DNA of 49,548 bases from an uncultured Opitutia bacterium (GCA_903872425.1 CAIQKQ010000168.1:1-49548); one strand, 5' to 3'. Positions 1 to 8,311 are shown, counted from the first letter of the stretch. Numbers and translations: made by a program. The notes: generated from the letters alone by a model not told the origin.

Positions 1-18
1 AGTCTTCTTTCTTAAAAT

Positions 19-930
19 ATGACCTCTGCCGCCATCGCCGCCGCCTTGCCCGCCACGGCTGTCACCTCGATTGATCACCTGCCGTTCCCGAAAATTGCCT
101 CTGGCAAAGTCCGCGAGATCTTCGACCTCGGCGACGCGCTGCTGCTCACCGCCAGCGACCGCCTCTCGGCGTTCGACGTGATCCTGCCTGACGGCATCCC
201 CGGCAAGGGCATCGTCCTCACGCAGCTCAGCAATTGGTGGTTCGCGCAGACCGCCGCGCTCATCCCCAATCACCTTTTGCCCGACCAGCCTGGCGAGTTC
301 AAACGGCGAGGACTCCTCGGTCGCGATCTCCAGCTTCGCAGCATGATCGTGAAAAAACTAAAACCGCTCACCATCGAGTGCGTCGTCCGCGGCTACCTTG
401 TTGGCAGCGGTTGGTCGTCCTACCAGAAAACTGGCGAAGTCTGCGGCCACCGCCTGCCTGCCAACCTCCGCCAAGCCGACCGCCTGCCCGCCCCGCTCTT
501 CACGCCCACGACCAAAGCACCCAAGGGCCAGCACGACGAACCGATCAACGACGCCCAAGGGGCCGCGGCCGTCGGCTCTGCGCTCTATGACAAGGTGAAG
601 GCCATGAGCCTCGCGCTCTACCAGTTCGGCCACGACCGCGCCGCCAAGGCGGGTATGATCTTAGCCGACACGAAATTCGAATTCGGCACCGACACCGCCG
701 GCAATCTCTTCCTGATCGACGAAGTCCTCACACCCGATAGCTCGCGTTATTGGCCGGCGGAGAGCTACGCACCCGGCCAATCGCCGCCGAGCTACGATAA
801 GCAGTTCGTGCGCGACCACCTGCTTGCGATCAAATGGAACCAGAGTCCGCCCGCCCCGCGCCTCCCGGCCGACGTCATCAGCCGTACACAGGAGAAATAT
901 CTTACGGCGCTGAAAAATTTGCTGGGGTGA
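19..930 (+). CDS. purC: SAICAR synthetase (PurC)
   Basis: Phosphoribosylaminoimidazole-succinocarboxamide synthase joins CAIR and aspartate with ATP in de novo purine synthesis, in the cytosol. The 303-residue protein has the family's N-terminal nucleotide-binding signature SGKVREIFD (residues 28-36), followed by SDRLSAFDV (46-54), a VRGYLVGSGW core segment, and the C-terminal IDEVLTPDSSRYW block that binds substrate. The length matches the longer, yeast-like PurC branch (about 300 residues) rather than the 240-residue form. The ATG lies 18 bases from the window edge, so its promoter is outside or right at the edge. The downstream gene is unrelated, so it appears to be transcribed alone or with genes to the left. 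Confidence 0.97.
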   Translation: MTSAAIAAALPATAVTSIDHLPFPKIASGKVREIFDLGDALLLTASDRLSAFDVILPDGIPGKGIVLTQLSNWWFAQTAALIPNHLLPDQPGEFKRRGLLGRDLQLRSMIVKKLKPLTIECVVRGYLVGSGWSSYQKTGEVCGHRLPANLRQADRLPAPLFTPTTKAPKGQHDEPINDAQGAAAVGSALYDKVKAMSLALYQFGHDRAAKAGMILADTKFEFGTDTAGNLFLIDEVLTPDSSRYWPAESYAPGQSPPSYDKQFVRDHLLAIKWNQSPPAPRLPADVISRTQEKYLTALKNLLG

Positions 931-1072
931 CGCTAAGACAGATGGGGTAAATTTGATTCTAAACAGGAAACCCAGAAGTCAGAAAAAATCAGTTTCGGGG
1001 GTATCATAGTTCTGGAGATATTTTCGATCCTAAGCGGGGTGACACCTCAAATGATTCAGAAGCCAAGAAACC

Positions 1073-1867
1073 ATGAACCACGTGCTGCACCGGTCAGGTT
1101 CATTTCTCGACTTCCGGGTTTCCTGTTTAGCCGCTTTGCTCTTGCTCATGTCCGCCACCGTCCGTCTCCCCGCCGCCGCGTCGGATACCGTTGTTCTGCT
1201 GCATGGGCTGGGGCGGGGGCCGTTGTCGTTGAAACGCCTTGAGGTCGCGCTGTGCGACCAGGGTTACGTTGTCCGCAATGTCGGCTACCCCTCGCGTTCC
1301 GCAGACATCGCAACGCTGGCCGAGGCCACACTCGGCCCGATTTTCCGCGAAGCTGCGGCCGCGAACCCCCATGATCACTCCGCCAGCTCCGCGCCGACCG
1401 CCACACCGCGCATCCACCTCGTCACGCATTCGCTCGGCGGCATCCTCGTGCGCCAATACCTCCACGACCACGGGGTGCCGGCCGCACTCGGCCGCGTCGT
1501 CATGCTCGCGCCGCCCAACGAGGGCAGCGAGATCGTGGACCGCCTGCGCGGATGGAAACTTTACCAATGGATTAACGGCCCCGCCGGCCTCCAGCTTGGC
1601 ACCGACGAGGCTAGCGTCCCGCGTACGCTCGGGCCGCTACCGCCCGGTGTGGAGGTCGGCGTGATCGCGGGCGACCGCACGCTCAATCCGCTGCTCTCCT
1701 CGTTGCTGAGCGGTGCCGACGACGGCAAAGTCACAGTCGCCGCTTCACATATCGCCGGCGAGGCGGATCATCTCACCCTTCACGCCACGCATACTTGGAT
1801 CATGTTGCGCGGCGACACGGTCGCACAAGTGGGCGCTTTTCTGCGCGACGGCCGTTTCGCGCGCTGA
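1073..1867 (+). CDS. Secreted alpha/beta hydrolase (lipase-like)
   Basis: A 264-residue alpha/beta-hydrolase fold protein resembling small triacylglycerol lipases or esterases. A positively charged start followed by a hydrophobic stretch (about residues 15-36, ending near LPAAASD) looks like a signal peptide, which favours the ATG at 1073 over the internal ATG at 1148. The mature part begins with the oxyanion-hole motif HGLGRG, then has the nucleophile elbow THSLGG with Ser120 and a candidate catalytic His240 in HATHTW. An Asp in the GADDGKV segment could complete the triad. The substrate is unknown. It stands between purC and the repeat-protein genes with no evident operon partner. Confidence 0.8.
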   Translation: MNHVLHRSGSFLDFRVSCLAALLLLMSATVRLPAAASDTVVLLHGLGRGPLSLKRLEVALCDQGYVVRNVGYPSRSADIATLAEATLGPIFREAAAANPHDHSASSAPTATPRIHLVTHSLGGILVRQYLHDHGVPAALGRVVMLAPPNEGSEIVDRLRGWKLYQWINGPAGLQLGTDEASVPRTLGPLPPGVEVGVIAGDRTLNPLLSSLLSGADDGKVTVAASHIAGEADHLTLHATHTWIMLRGDTVAQVGAFLRDGRFAR

Positions 1868-1937
1868 GCGCGCGGAGTCATTTCAGAAAAAATTGGGGAG
1901 GGGGAGAGTTGGCCGAAAAACTGCTCATGCAACCAGC

Positions 1938-1966
1938 TTGCCGTTTCTCAGTTTCTTGCATACCTT
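1938..1966 (+). promoter_or_regulatory. Possible sigma-70 promoter giving a near-leaderless transcript
   Basis: TTGCCG (1938-1943) and TACCTT (1961-1966) are separated by 17 bases. If used, transcription would begin at about the ATG at 1973, so the mRNA would have almost no leader. No Shine-Dalgarno is visible before that ATG, which is consistent but not proof. Confidence 0.25.
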
Positions 1967-1972
1967 CCCGCC

Positions 1973-2305
1973 ATGGTCATCAAAGTTAAGCTACCAAAAT
2001 TTATACGGCCCAAGCGTGTGCTGACCGTGCCGGGCGAATCGCTGGTTGATTTTAGTAAGGATCCCGCGATCAAGGATCCGCCCCAAGCGGCGCGCCCGGC
2101 CGCTCCGGCTCACGCCTCTACGCTGATTGACCACGGCAAAGCCCCGGCCCATGAGGACTCCCATTCGCCATTACCGTCGGCCCCAAGGCGGCCATCGGCC
2201 TTGATAGACCACAGCAAGGTGCCCCGCAATGAGGGCTCGCTCTCGCCGTTGCCGAAGACCGTGCGCCGGCCGTCCACACTGATTGACTTGGGGAAAGTGT
2301 CGTGA
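1973..2305 (+). CDS. LIDxGKxP-repeat protein (unknown function)
   Basis: A 110-residue, proline- and charge-rich protein I do not recognise. It contains four copies of a short motif: SLVDFSKDP, STLIDHGKAP, SALIDHSKVP and STLIDLGKVS. The copies are separated by linkers of 17-25 residues, two of which also resemble each other (SPLPSAPRRP and SPLPKTVRRP). There is no signal peptide or membrane segment; the first 15 residues are basic. The same motif recurs in the next gene, which adds a membrane anchor. GC content is visibly lower than in neighbouring housekeeping genes. It could be a scaffold of short linear binding motifs, but that is inference. Confidence 0.6.
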   Translation: MVIKVKLPKFIRPKRVLTVPGESLVDFSKDPAIKDPPQAARPAAPAHASTLIDHGKAPAHEDSHSPLPSAPRRPSALIDHSKVPRNEGSLSPLPKTVRRPSTLIDLGKVS

Positions 2306-2445
2306 GCTTGGATTTAATGAGCCTTTGGCGTGGAGAAGGAGACGGAGAGGTCCAAACCAAGGGGTTGGTTGGCAAGGGGCTTGCTTATTGCAAAATGGTT
2401 GGCTTGCCATCGCGCAAAAAATCTGCATAAGCGACCGTTCCATTG

Positions 2446-3144
2446 ATGCTTAAAGGTAATCGTATCCACTCACTCACACGCGAAAGCTCTGCTGGTTTTA
2501 GCCGGCGGTTGACGGCGCCCTCCGATTGGCCGGCAAGTCCAAGTCTCGTTGATTTGGGTAAAATACCCGAAGAGGACATTGCTGATGCGCCCCCACCTGG
2601 CCAGATTTCGCGACGCAAGCTGATTGAATCACGGAAGGCGCCGCGACATCGGGGCGTGCAACTGACCTTGGGCACGAGGCTCACGCTGGGACTCACCGCG
2701 TTCACTGTCTTGGTCGCGTCCGCCTTGATGATCTGGGCGTTCCAGTCGGCCTCTCGCTTGGTCAGAGCGGTGGTGACAGAGTATCCTGCCTCAGTACAGG
2801 AGAGGCTGGACCTCTACGAGCCCATCACTCTCGGCGAACTCGGGCGCGTTCATGAGCAGTGGAACGACTTCATGCCTCAATCGGATACAATTACTTTAGC
2901 CGGTGCGGACGGAGTGAACACAGGCCAAACCGTGCCGGCTAAGAGCCCCCCAGTCCCGGCACGCGGGGTCGCCGTGGACTCAACCGGCGACCGCCGTGCG
3001 TCCGTCTTGGATGAGCCGTCCACCGTTGCCCCTCCATCTAGAGAGCACACCGCGCCGACGCAGCTGGCCTCAGCCGTCTCTCTAGGCGAAAACCTTGCCC
3101 GGCAAGGCCCCATTTATACTTTGGTCGAGTTGGCTAGGCCATAA
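2446..3144 (+). CDS. Membrane-anchored protein with LIDxGKxP-like motifs (unknown)
   Basis: A 232-residue protein whose N-terminal 70 residues carry two degenerate copies of the motif of the preceding gene (SLVDLGKIP and KLIESRKAP). A single hydrophobic segment follows at about residues 82-102 (TLGLTAFTVLVASALMIWAF), then an extracytoplasmic proline- and alanine-rich tail without recognised domain. The topology suggests the repeats face the cytosol. The start is ATG 2446; a TTG directly before it is in frame, and a stop at 2428-2430 rules out fusion with the upstream gene. Base composition is less GC-rich than purC or carA. The shared motif and adjacency suggest that the two proteins act together. 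No known family recognised. Confidence 0.6.
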   Translation: MLKGNRIHSLTRESSAGFSRRLTAPSDWPASPSLVDLGKIPEEDIADAPPPGQISRRKLIESRKAPRHRGVQLTLGTRLTLGLTAFTVLVASALMIWAFQSASRLVRAVVTEYPASVQERLDLYEPITLGELGRVHEQWNDFMPQSDTITLAGADGVNTGQTVPAKSPPVPARGVAVDSTGDRRASVLDEPSTVAPPSREHTAPTQLASAVSLGENLARQGPIYTLVELARP

Positions 3145-3215
3145 TTCGACCCGTCAGATGGTTTTTCACGAAACCGCTTGGCAGGCGGCACGTGCGGCCT
3201 TTTCGTCAGGCTTTA

Positions 3216-4388
3216 ATGTCAACGCCCAAGCCCGCAGTTCTCGCGCTCGAAGACGGAACCGTCTATCATGGCCGCGCCTTTGGTGCGGCCGCCACCATCG
3301 CTGGCGAGTGTGTGTTCAACACCTCGATGACCGGCTATCAGGAGATCCTCACCGATCCCTCCTACTTCGGCCAGATCGTCACCATGACCGCTGTGCAGAT
3401 CGGCAACACCGGTATCAATGCCGCCGACGCCGAGTCCGCCGCGCCCAAGGCCAGCGGCTTCGTCGTCCGCGAGCTCTCTCCGGTGGTGAGCAACTGGCGC
3501 AGCCAACTTTCTCTCGGCGACTGGCTCGCGCGCCACGGCATCCCCGGCATCAGTGAGGTGGACACCCGCGCGCTGACCAAAAAACTCCGCGTCACTGGAG
3601 CACTGAAATGCTGCCTGTCGACGCTCCCGCTCGCCGACGCTGAGGCCGTCGCCCTCGCCCGCGCGTGGCGCGACATGGCCGGGGCCGACTACGTGAAGGA
3701 CACCACCTGCGCCGCGCCCTATCTCTGGCGTGCCGACGATCCGGCCAATTACAACGCCGCCTACCTTCCGGTTGGCACGACCTGCGGCACGCTCCCTCTG
3801 CCGGTGAAAACTTACCGCGTTGCCGCCTTCGACTTCGGCGCGAAACACACGATCTTCCGTAAGCTCGTGCGCCACGGTTTCGAGGTGCAGGTGTTTCCTG
3901 CCACCGCCACCGCTGCGCAGGTGCGCGCGTACGCACCCGACGGCATTTTCCTCTCCAATGGCCCCGGCGACCCCGCGGCGCTTCCCTACATCCATGCGAC
4001 TGTCACCGCGCTGCTGCCGGACTTTCCCATCTTCGGCATCTGTCTCGGCCACCAGATGCTCACGCACGCGCTCGGCGGCACGACCTTCAAACTCAAGTTT
4101 GGCCATCGCGGCGGCAACCAGCCCGTGAAAAACTTGGAGACCGGCAAAGTTTCGATCACAGCGCAAAACCACGGTTTTGCGACCGACCCGAAGTCGCTCG
4201 AAAAAACCGGTGCGATCGTCACCGAGGTCAACCTCAATGACGGCACGGTCGAGGGATTGCGGCACAAGGAACTGCCGATATTTAGCGTGCAATACCACCC
4301 CGAGGCTGCCCCCGGTCCGAACGACGCGGATCCGCTGTTCACGGATTTTTACCGAATGGTCGAGTCGCGTAAGGCCGGGAAGATTTGA
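3216..4388 (+). CDS. carA: Carbamoyl-phosphate synthase small subunit
   Basis: Glutamine amidotransferase subunit that releases ammonia from glutamine and passes it to the large subunit CarB for carbamoyl phosphate (arginine and pyrimidine synthesis). The N-terminal CPSase small domain has LEDGTVYHG, VFNTSMTGYQEILTDPSY and GISEVDTRALT. The class I amidotransferase domain has NGPGDP, the nucleophile elbow GICLGHQ (Cys276) and the HPEAAPGPND catalytic histidine/glutamate block. The 390-residue length is normal. I start at ATG 3216 (MSTPKPAVLALEDG); an in-frame GTG at 3192 would add eight residues without family support. carB is not in the window. Confidence 0.97.
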   Translation: MSTPKPAVLALEDGTVYHGRAFGAAATIAGECVFNTSMTGYQEILTDPSYFGQIVTMTAVQIGNTGINAADAESAAPKASGFVVRELSPVVSNWRSQLSLGDWLARHGIPGISEVDTRALTKKLRVTGALKCCLSTLPLADAEAVALARAWRDMAGADYVKDTTCAAPYLWRADDPANYNAAYLPVGTTCGTLPLPVKTYRVAAFDFGAKHTIFRKLVRHGFEVQVFPATATAAQVRAYAPDGIFLSNGPGDPAALPYIHATVTALLPDFPIFGICLGHQMLTHALGGTTFKLKFGHRGGNQPVKNLETGKVSITAQNHGFATDPKSLEKTGAIVTEVNLNDGTVEGLRHKELPIFSVQYHPEAAPGPNDADPLFTDFYRMVESRKAGKI

Positions 4389-4479
4389 GGCCTCGTTTTT
4401 AGTCCTACTTCCGACCAAGCGGCTATACCTCTGAGGGAAGGCGGATTTCAAGTCGGACACTACCCCCTGAAACCCGCCC

Positions 4480-4508
4480 TTGACACGCTCCGTCGTCTCC
4501 GGCACTCC
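4480..4508 (+). promoter_or_regulatory. Possible promoter of the rpmH operon
   Basis: A perfect TTGACA at 4480-4485 lies 50 bases before rpmH. The hexamer 17 bases downstream (CACTCC, 4503-4508) is a poor -10, so only the -35 half is convincing. Confidence 0.25.
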
Positions 4509-4534
4509 AGTCACCCCTTAACCGCTCACCGTCC

Positions 4535-4672
4535 ATGCAACCCACCTTCCGCCCGCATCGCCTCAAACGCGCCCGCAAAATCGGCTTCCGTGCCCGCAAG
4601 TCCACGCGCGGCGGCCGCAAGGTCCTCGCTAACCGCCGCCGCAAGGGTCGCAAGCGGCTCACCGTCGTTTGA
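4535..4672 (+). CDS. rpmH: 50S ribosomal protein L34
   Basis: A 45-residue, strongly basic protein starting [18 protein letters not shown] and ending GRKRLTVV, the L34 pattern (normally 44-46 residues; many bacteria have the S-T-x-x-G-R-K-V-L-x-x-R-R-x-K-G-R-K core seen here). L34 is a structural protein of the large ribosomal subunit. It is the first gene of the widely conserved rpmH-rnpA-yidD-yidC block. A hairpin separates it from rnpA, which may reduce read-through so that L34 is made in excess. Confidence 0.95.
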   Translation: MQPTFRPHRLKRARKIGFRARKSTRGGRKVLANRRRKGRKRLTVV

Positions 4673-4690
4673 TGGAAGGGCCGAAGGACT

Positions 4691-4757
4691 GAAAGGCTGA
4701 AGGGCGGCCTGAGCCTGGCCCTCCGCCGGCTTCGGTCTTTCAGGCCTTCAGCCTTTC
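4691..4757 (+). repeat. Inverted repeat between rpmH and rnpA
   Basis: Perfect 13-base arms GAAAGGCTGAAGG (4691-4703) and CCTTCAGCCTTTC (4745-4757) enclose 41 bases that themselves are GC-rich. There is no clear U-tract, so it could be an attenuating hairpin or a mobile extragenic palindrome rather than a classical terminator. Confidence 0.6.
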
Positions 4758-4770
4758 GATCCTTTTCCTG

Positions 4771-5127
4771 ATGCGCTTCCGGCCTGAGCAACATCTGCGG
4801 CGCCAGTTGGATTTCCAGCGGGTGCGTGAACTGGGCCGCCGCCACCACTGCGACGCGTTTACGCTTTGGCACGTCGCGCGGCCGGCGGACGAGCCGAAGC
4901 TGACGCGCGTGGGCTTCGTCGCTTCACGGGCTGCTGTGGGCGACGCTGTCCGGCGCAACCGCGCCAAACGCCGCTTGCGCGAAGTGTTTCGCCGTCATCA
5001 AGAGCTCGCCCCGCCCGGCCACGACTTGCTCCTCGTCGCACGCACTGCGCTTAACCGGCAGGCGACGGCCGAGCTTGGTCGGAGATTCGCCGACGCCTGT
5101 CGCAAAGTTTTTCCTCCCGCCACCTGA
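4771..5127 (+). CDS. rnpA: Ribonuclease P protein component
   Basis: Protein subunit of RNase P, which assists the RNA subunit in 5' maturation of tRNA precursors. The 118-residue protein has the conserved basic RNR helix ([14 protein letters not shown], about residues 61-74), the preceding strand [15 protein letters not shown], and the C-terminal HDLLLVAR strand. Length and order match the family. Its stop codon overlaps the start of yidD (TGATG), indicating translational coupling within rpmH-rnpA-yidD-yidC. Confidence 0.95.
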   Translation: MRFRPEQHLRRQLDFQRVRELGRRHHCDAFTLWHVARPADEPKLTRVGFVASRAAVGDAVRRNRAKRRLREVFRRHQELAPPGHDLLLVARTALNRQATAELGRRFADACRKVFPPAT

Positions 5128-5525
5128 TGGCCATCGCCCAGAACCATGTTTCCCGCGACGGGTGGAGCAAATTGCAACTCCCACCCCCGGTCGTCGCGAC
5201 TGCCGGGCAGCGTGTGGAAGGCAACGCGCGCTACCTCGGAGCAGCCGGGTACATCGCGCGGCTGCCCGCGCGGGGCTTGCTCGCACTGGTGTGGCTTTAC
5301 CAACGCACGTTATCGCCCGCGTTGCCGGTGGTGTTCGGGCCGACGTGCAGCTGCCGGTTTCATCCGACGTGCTCGCGCTATGCGGCCGATGCGGTGCGCA
5401 CGCACGGCGCGCTGGCAGGTGGGTGGCTGGCGGTGCGGAGACTGGCGCGCTGCCATCCGCTGAATGCCGGCGGAATAGACCCGGTGCCGGCCCGACGCCT
5501 GCGGTGTGCGCGTGTTGCTGCCTGA
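5127..5525 (+). CDS. yidD: Membrane protein insertion efficiency factor YidD
   Basis: Small membrane-associated protein that helps YidC/Sec-dependent insertion. The family core is in the middle: [22 protein letters not shown] followed by [21 protein letters not shown] with the conserved cysteines, then [18 protein letters not shown]. At 132 residues it is longer than the usual 70-90 because of an N-terminal extension of about 45 residues. The ATG at 5127 overlaps the rnpA stop, so that extension is plausible, but an internal start cannot be excluded. It is followed 15 bases later by yidC. Confidence 0.9.
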   Translation: MAIAQNHVSRDGWSKLQLPPPVVATAGQRVEGNARYLGAAGYIARLPARGLLALVWLYQRTLSPALPVVFGPTCSCRFHPTCSRYAADAVRTHGALAGGWLAVRRLARCHPLNAGGIDPVPARRLRCARVAA

Positions 5526-5540
5526 GCGCGGCCATTTTTC

Positions 5541-7397
5541 ATGGATAAAAATAAAATCATCGGCTCGGTGCTGCTCGTGGCAGCGTTTGGGTGTCTGTAT
5601 GTGTTCTCGCCGCGTCCGACGCCGGCCGCCGCTCCGGTTCAGCCGGCTGCTGTTGCCGCGAACGCGCCGGCCCCCGATGCGCCAGCCGGGGCCACGCCCG
5701 TGGCCACCTCCATCGGCAATCCGACCGACTCCACGTCGCCCGCTGTTGCGCTGCCCGCCGTCGCGCTACCGGCCGCACCTGCGACGATGCTCGCCGCCGT
5801 CACCACCGCCCCGGCCGACGCGGCCGTGACCACACTCGCCAACGATTTTGTTGAGGTACGCTTCACCGACTTTGGCGGCGCGATTCGCGACGTGGCACTC
5901 AAACAATACCCCGCCGTACAGGGAAAGGATGCGCCCTATGTATTAAACGCCCAGCATGCCGCGCCCATCCTCGCGTTTACCGATTTTCCCGGCCTCGACC
6001 AAAACACCCGTTACGTGCGCGTACCCTCCGCCGCGGTCAACGAGATCGTCTATCGCACTGTGCTCGACGGGCACATCGAGGTCACGCGCACTTACAGTCT
6101 GCCCGCTGGTGGTGGCGACGCGACCCACGACCCTTACCGTATTGGCCACACCACGACGTTTCGCGTACTGCCCGGCCAGCCGGGCGCGCGTCCGTTGCCT
6201 GTCTCCCTCAGTCTCGGCACAGCCGCGCCGGTCAACGAGCGCGACCTCGGCCAATACCTCAATGTCGCCCGATTTGACGGGGAACGCGCCAACCATTTTG
6301 CCCGCACCGACCTGGAGCGCGGCTTCCTCGCCGGCCTCGGTCTCTCGAACAATACGGAGAAGAGCGAGCTGCCCAGTGACGGCCCGGCCATCTGGGGCGC
6401 TGTAAAAAATCAGTTTTTCGCCAGCATCTACACACCCGAGAAGGCCGGCAGCGGCGTGCTCATCCGCCGCGTCGCGCTCGCCCCTGCCGCCGGGGCCGCC
6501 CCGGCGGTGGTCGGTATCACCGCCACGATGCGGCTGGAAGTGCCCGCGCTGGCGCCCGCGCCGGCCGCCGGCGGCACGCTCAAAGGTGACCTTTATGTCG
6601 GGCCGAAGGAGTTCATTCGTCTCACCAAGTTCAGCCACAGTGAGGACAAGGTGATGCAGTTCGACAGCAATTGGTATACGCGACTGTTCCTCGGCGGCTA
6701 TGTCGCACCGTTCCAGAACTGGCTGATGAACCAGATGCACCGCGTCGTCGGCAACTGGGGTCTCGCCATCGTAATGATGACGTTAATGCTGAAGTTTGTC
6801 TCTCTGCCGTTCACGCTCGCCGCTTCGCGCTCGGCCAAGCGCATGCAAAAAATTCAGCCGCTCATGGTCGCACTGCGCGAGAAACACAAGGACAACCCTC
6901 AGAAGCTCAACGCGGCGACGATGGAGCTGTTTAAGGAGCACAAGGTCAATCCGGTCGGCAGTTGCCTGCCGGTGCTCATCACGATGCCGCTTTTCATCGG
7001 TTTCTTTACGATGCTGCAAGGCACCGCCGAGCTACGCTTCCAGCCGTTCCTCTGGGCGAGCGACCTTTCGGGTCCTGACACCATCGCCCACCTGCTTGGT
7101 TTCCCTATCAACATTCTGCCGCTCCTCATGGGCGGGACCATGTTTTACCAGATGCGTCTGACGCCCACCGCGCCCTCGGTGGATGACACCCAGGCGATGA
7201 TGATGAAGGTGATGCCGTTTTTCTTTACGCTCATCTGTTACAACTTCTCCTGCGCCCTCGCGCTCTACTCGACGATCAATGGCGCGTTCACCATCGTGCA
7301 GCAGCTCCTCGTCAACAAATATGCGAAGGTGGATGATCCTGAGTTGCCCGGCCCCGGCGGCAAGCTGATCAAGAACGTGACGCCGAAGAAAAAGTAG
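5541..7397 (+). CDS. yidC: Membrane protein insertase YidC
   Basis: Inner-membrane insertase and chaperone working alone or with SecYEG. The 618-residue protein has an N-terminal membrane helix (about residues 6-24), an Ala/Pro-rich linker, and a large periplasmic domain (about 100-370) typical of Gram-negative YidC. The conserved 60-kDa core follows: the NWGLAIVMMTLMLKFVSLPF helix, the cytoplasmic hairpin SAKRMQKIQPLMVALREKHK, then VGSCLPVLITMPLFIGFFTML, and further helices toward a basic C-terminus (PKKK). The family's conserved Arg in the core groove is not obvious where expected and should be aligned before comment. Last gene of the rpmH block. Confidence 0.97.
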   Translation: MDKNKIIGSVLLVAAFGCLYVFSPRPTPAAAPVQPAAVAANAPAPDAPAGATPVATSIGNPTDSTSPAVALPAVALPAAPATMLAAVTTAPADAAVTTLANDFVEVRFTDFGGAIRDVALKQYPAVQGKDAPYVLNAQHAAPILAFTDFPGLDQNTRYVRVPSAAVNEIVYRTVLDGHIEVTRTYSLPAGGGDATHDPYRIGHTTTFRVLPGQPGARPLPVSLSLGTAAPVNERDLGQYLNVARFDGERANHFARTDLERGFLAGLGLSNNTEKSELPSDGPAIWGAVKNQFFASIYTPEKAGSGVLIRRVALAPAAGAAPAVVGITATMRLEVPALAPAPAAGGTLKGDLYVGPKEFIRLTKFSHSEDKVMQFDSNWYTRLFLGGYVAPFQNWLMNQMHRVVGNWGLAIVMMTLMLKFVSLPFTLAASRSAKRMQKIQPLMVALREKHKDNPQKLNAATMELFKEHKVNPVGSCLPVLITMPLFIGFFTMLQGTAELRFQPFLWASDLSGPDTIAHLLGFPINILPLLMGGTMFYQMRLTPTAPSVDDTQAMMMKVMPFFFTLICYNFSCALALYSTINGAFTIVQQLLVNKYAKVDDPELPGPGGKLIKNVTPKKK

Positions 7398-7406
7398 TGG
7401 CTAGCA

Positions 7407-7466
7407 CGTAGCGAGCATGACGGAAACGGCCCCTGCGGGCTTGGGGTAGGTTGCGTACTCGCTACG
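7407..7466. repeat. Extragenic palindrome, GTAG...CTAC type (copy 1)
   Basis: Nine-base arms CGTAGCGAG (7407-7415) and CTCGCTACG (7458-7466) bracket an inner GCCC-CTGC-GGGC hairpin. It lies just after yidC. It shares the GTAG/CTAC ends and nested-hairpin plan of the elements at 8265 and 13409. Confidence 0.5.
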
Positions 7467-7529
7467 CCACGCTGCGAGCTTGCCAGATGCGCGCTGTTCA
7501 CTACCCGCTACTCGCGATTTTTCCCAGCT

Positions 7530-8255
7530 ATGGCCAAGCACAACAAATGGTCGAAGGTGAAGCGCCTGAAGGCCGTTACCGACGCACGCAAAGGCAAGGT
7601 CTTCTCCCGCCTCGCCCGCGAGCTCACCATCGCGGCCAAGTCTGGCGGCGGCGACCCTGCCGGTAACGCCCGCCTTCGCACCCTCATGCTCAAGGCTCGC
7701 GAAGCCAACATGCCCGCCGACAATGTCACGCGCGCCATCCAGAAAGGCACCGGCGAGCTGCCCGGCGTCACCTTTGAGGAGATCACCTACGAGGGCTACG
7801 GCCCTGACGGCGTGGCGTTTGTCGTGAAGGTTACGACCGACAACAAAACCCGCGCCGCGCAAGACCTGCGGGCCGCCTTCACCAAGCACGGCGGCAACCT
7901 CGCGAGCAGCGGCGCGGTGGCGTTCCAATTTTTACACGCTGGCCAGTTCCTTATCCCCAAGGAGCAGATCGCCGAAGACGCGCTGCTGGTGATCGCGTTG
8001 GAGGCCGGCGCCGACGATTTGCTCACAACCGACGACGGCCATGAAGTGCGCTGCAACATCCACGCCTTTGACAAAGTCACGCACGCCCTGGAGGCGAAAG
8101 GCCTCAAGCCCGCCCACGCCGAGATCGCTCACATCCCGGTGACGACCGTACCGGTGACCGACCCCGCCACTGCGCACGCGCTCGAAAAACTCCACGACGC
8201 TCTCGACGAACTCGACGACGTGCAGGCGGTGTTCTCGAACGAGGAGTCGGGGTGA
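7530..8255 (+). CDS. YebC/PmpR family regulatory protein
   Basis: A 241-residue member of the YebC family, cytosolic proteins described as transcriptional regulators and, for some members, as translation factors for proline stretches. The N-terminal signature is HNKWSKVKRLKAVTDARKGKVFSRLARELTIAAKSGGGDPAGNARLR. Then come MPADNVTRAIQKGTG and EEITYEGYGPDGVAFVVKV, and the acidic C-terminal domain ends LDELDDVQAVFSNEE. All three family domains are complete. It is flanked by extragenic palindromes on both sides and seems to be monocistronic. Confidence 0.95.
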   Translation: MAKHNKWSKVKRLKAVTDARKGKVFSRLARELTIAAKSGGGDPAGNARLRTLMLKAREANMPADNVTRAIQKGTGELPGVTFEEITYEGYGPDGVAFVVKVTTDNKTRAAQDLRAAFTKHGGNLASSGAVAFQFLHAGQFLIPKEQIAEDALLVIALEAGADDLLTTDDGHEVRCNIHAFDKVTHALEAKGLKPAHAEIAHIPVTTVPVTDPATAHALEKLHDALDELDDVQAVFSNEESG

Positions 8256-8264
8256 AGGCTTGAT

Positions 8265-8311
8265 GTAGCCGGGGTCGCTGACCCCGGACCGGCCTGAACG
8301 AGGCCAGCTAC
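8265..8311. repeat. Extragenic cloverleaf palindrome (copy 2)
   Basis: Outer arms GTAGC (8265-8269) and GCTAC (8307-8311) enclose two hairpins: CCGGGGTC-GCT-GACCCCGG (8269-8287) and GGCCT-GAACG-AGGCC (8291-8305). The fold is a three-way junction. It sits between the yebC-like gene and metX, where it could also act as a terminator or mRNA stabiliser. Confidence 0.75.

Noticed and set aside
2306-2445. Idea that the two repeat proteins are one gene broken by a frameshift
   Set aside because: The second frame has an in-frame stop at 2428-2430 just before its start, and the gap encodes no further repeat copies.
3219-4514. A long 431-codon open frame antisense to carA
   Set aside because: The forward strand encodes an unmistakable CarA with all motifs; long antisense frames are expected at this GC content.
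4535-7397. Nearby replication origin suggested by rpmH-rnpA-yidD-yidC
   Set aside because: No dnaA, no cluster of DnaA boxes and no AT-rich unwinding region seen in the window.
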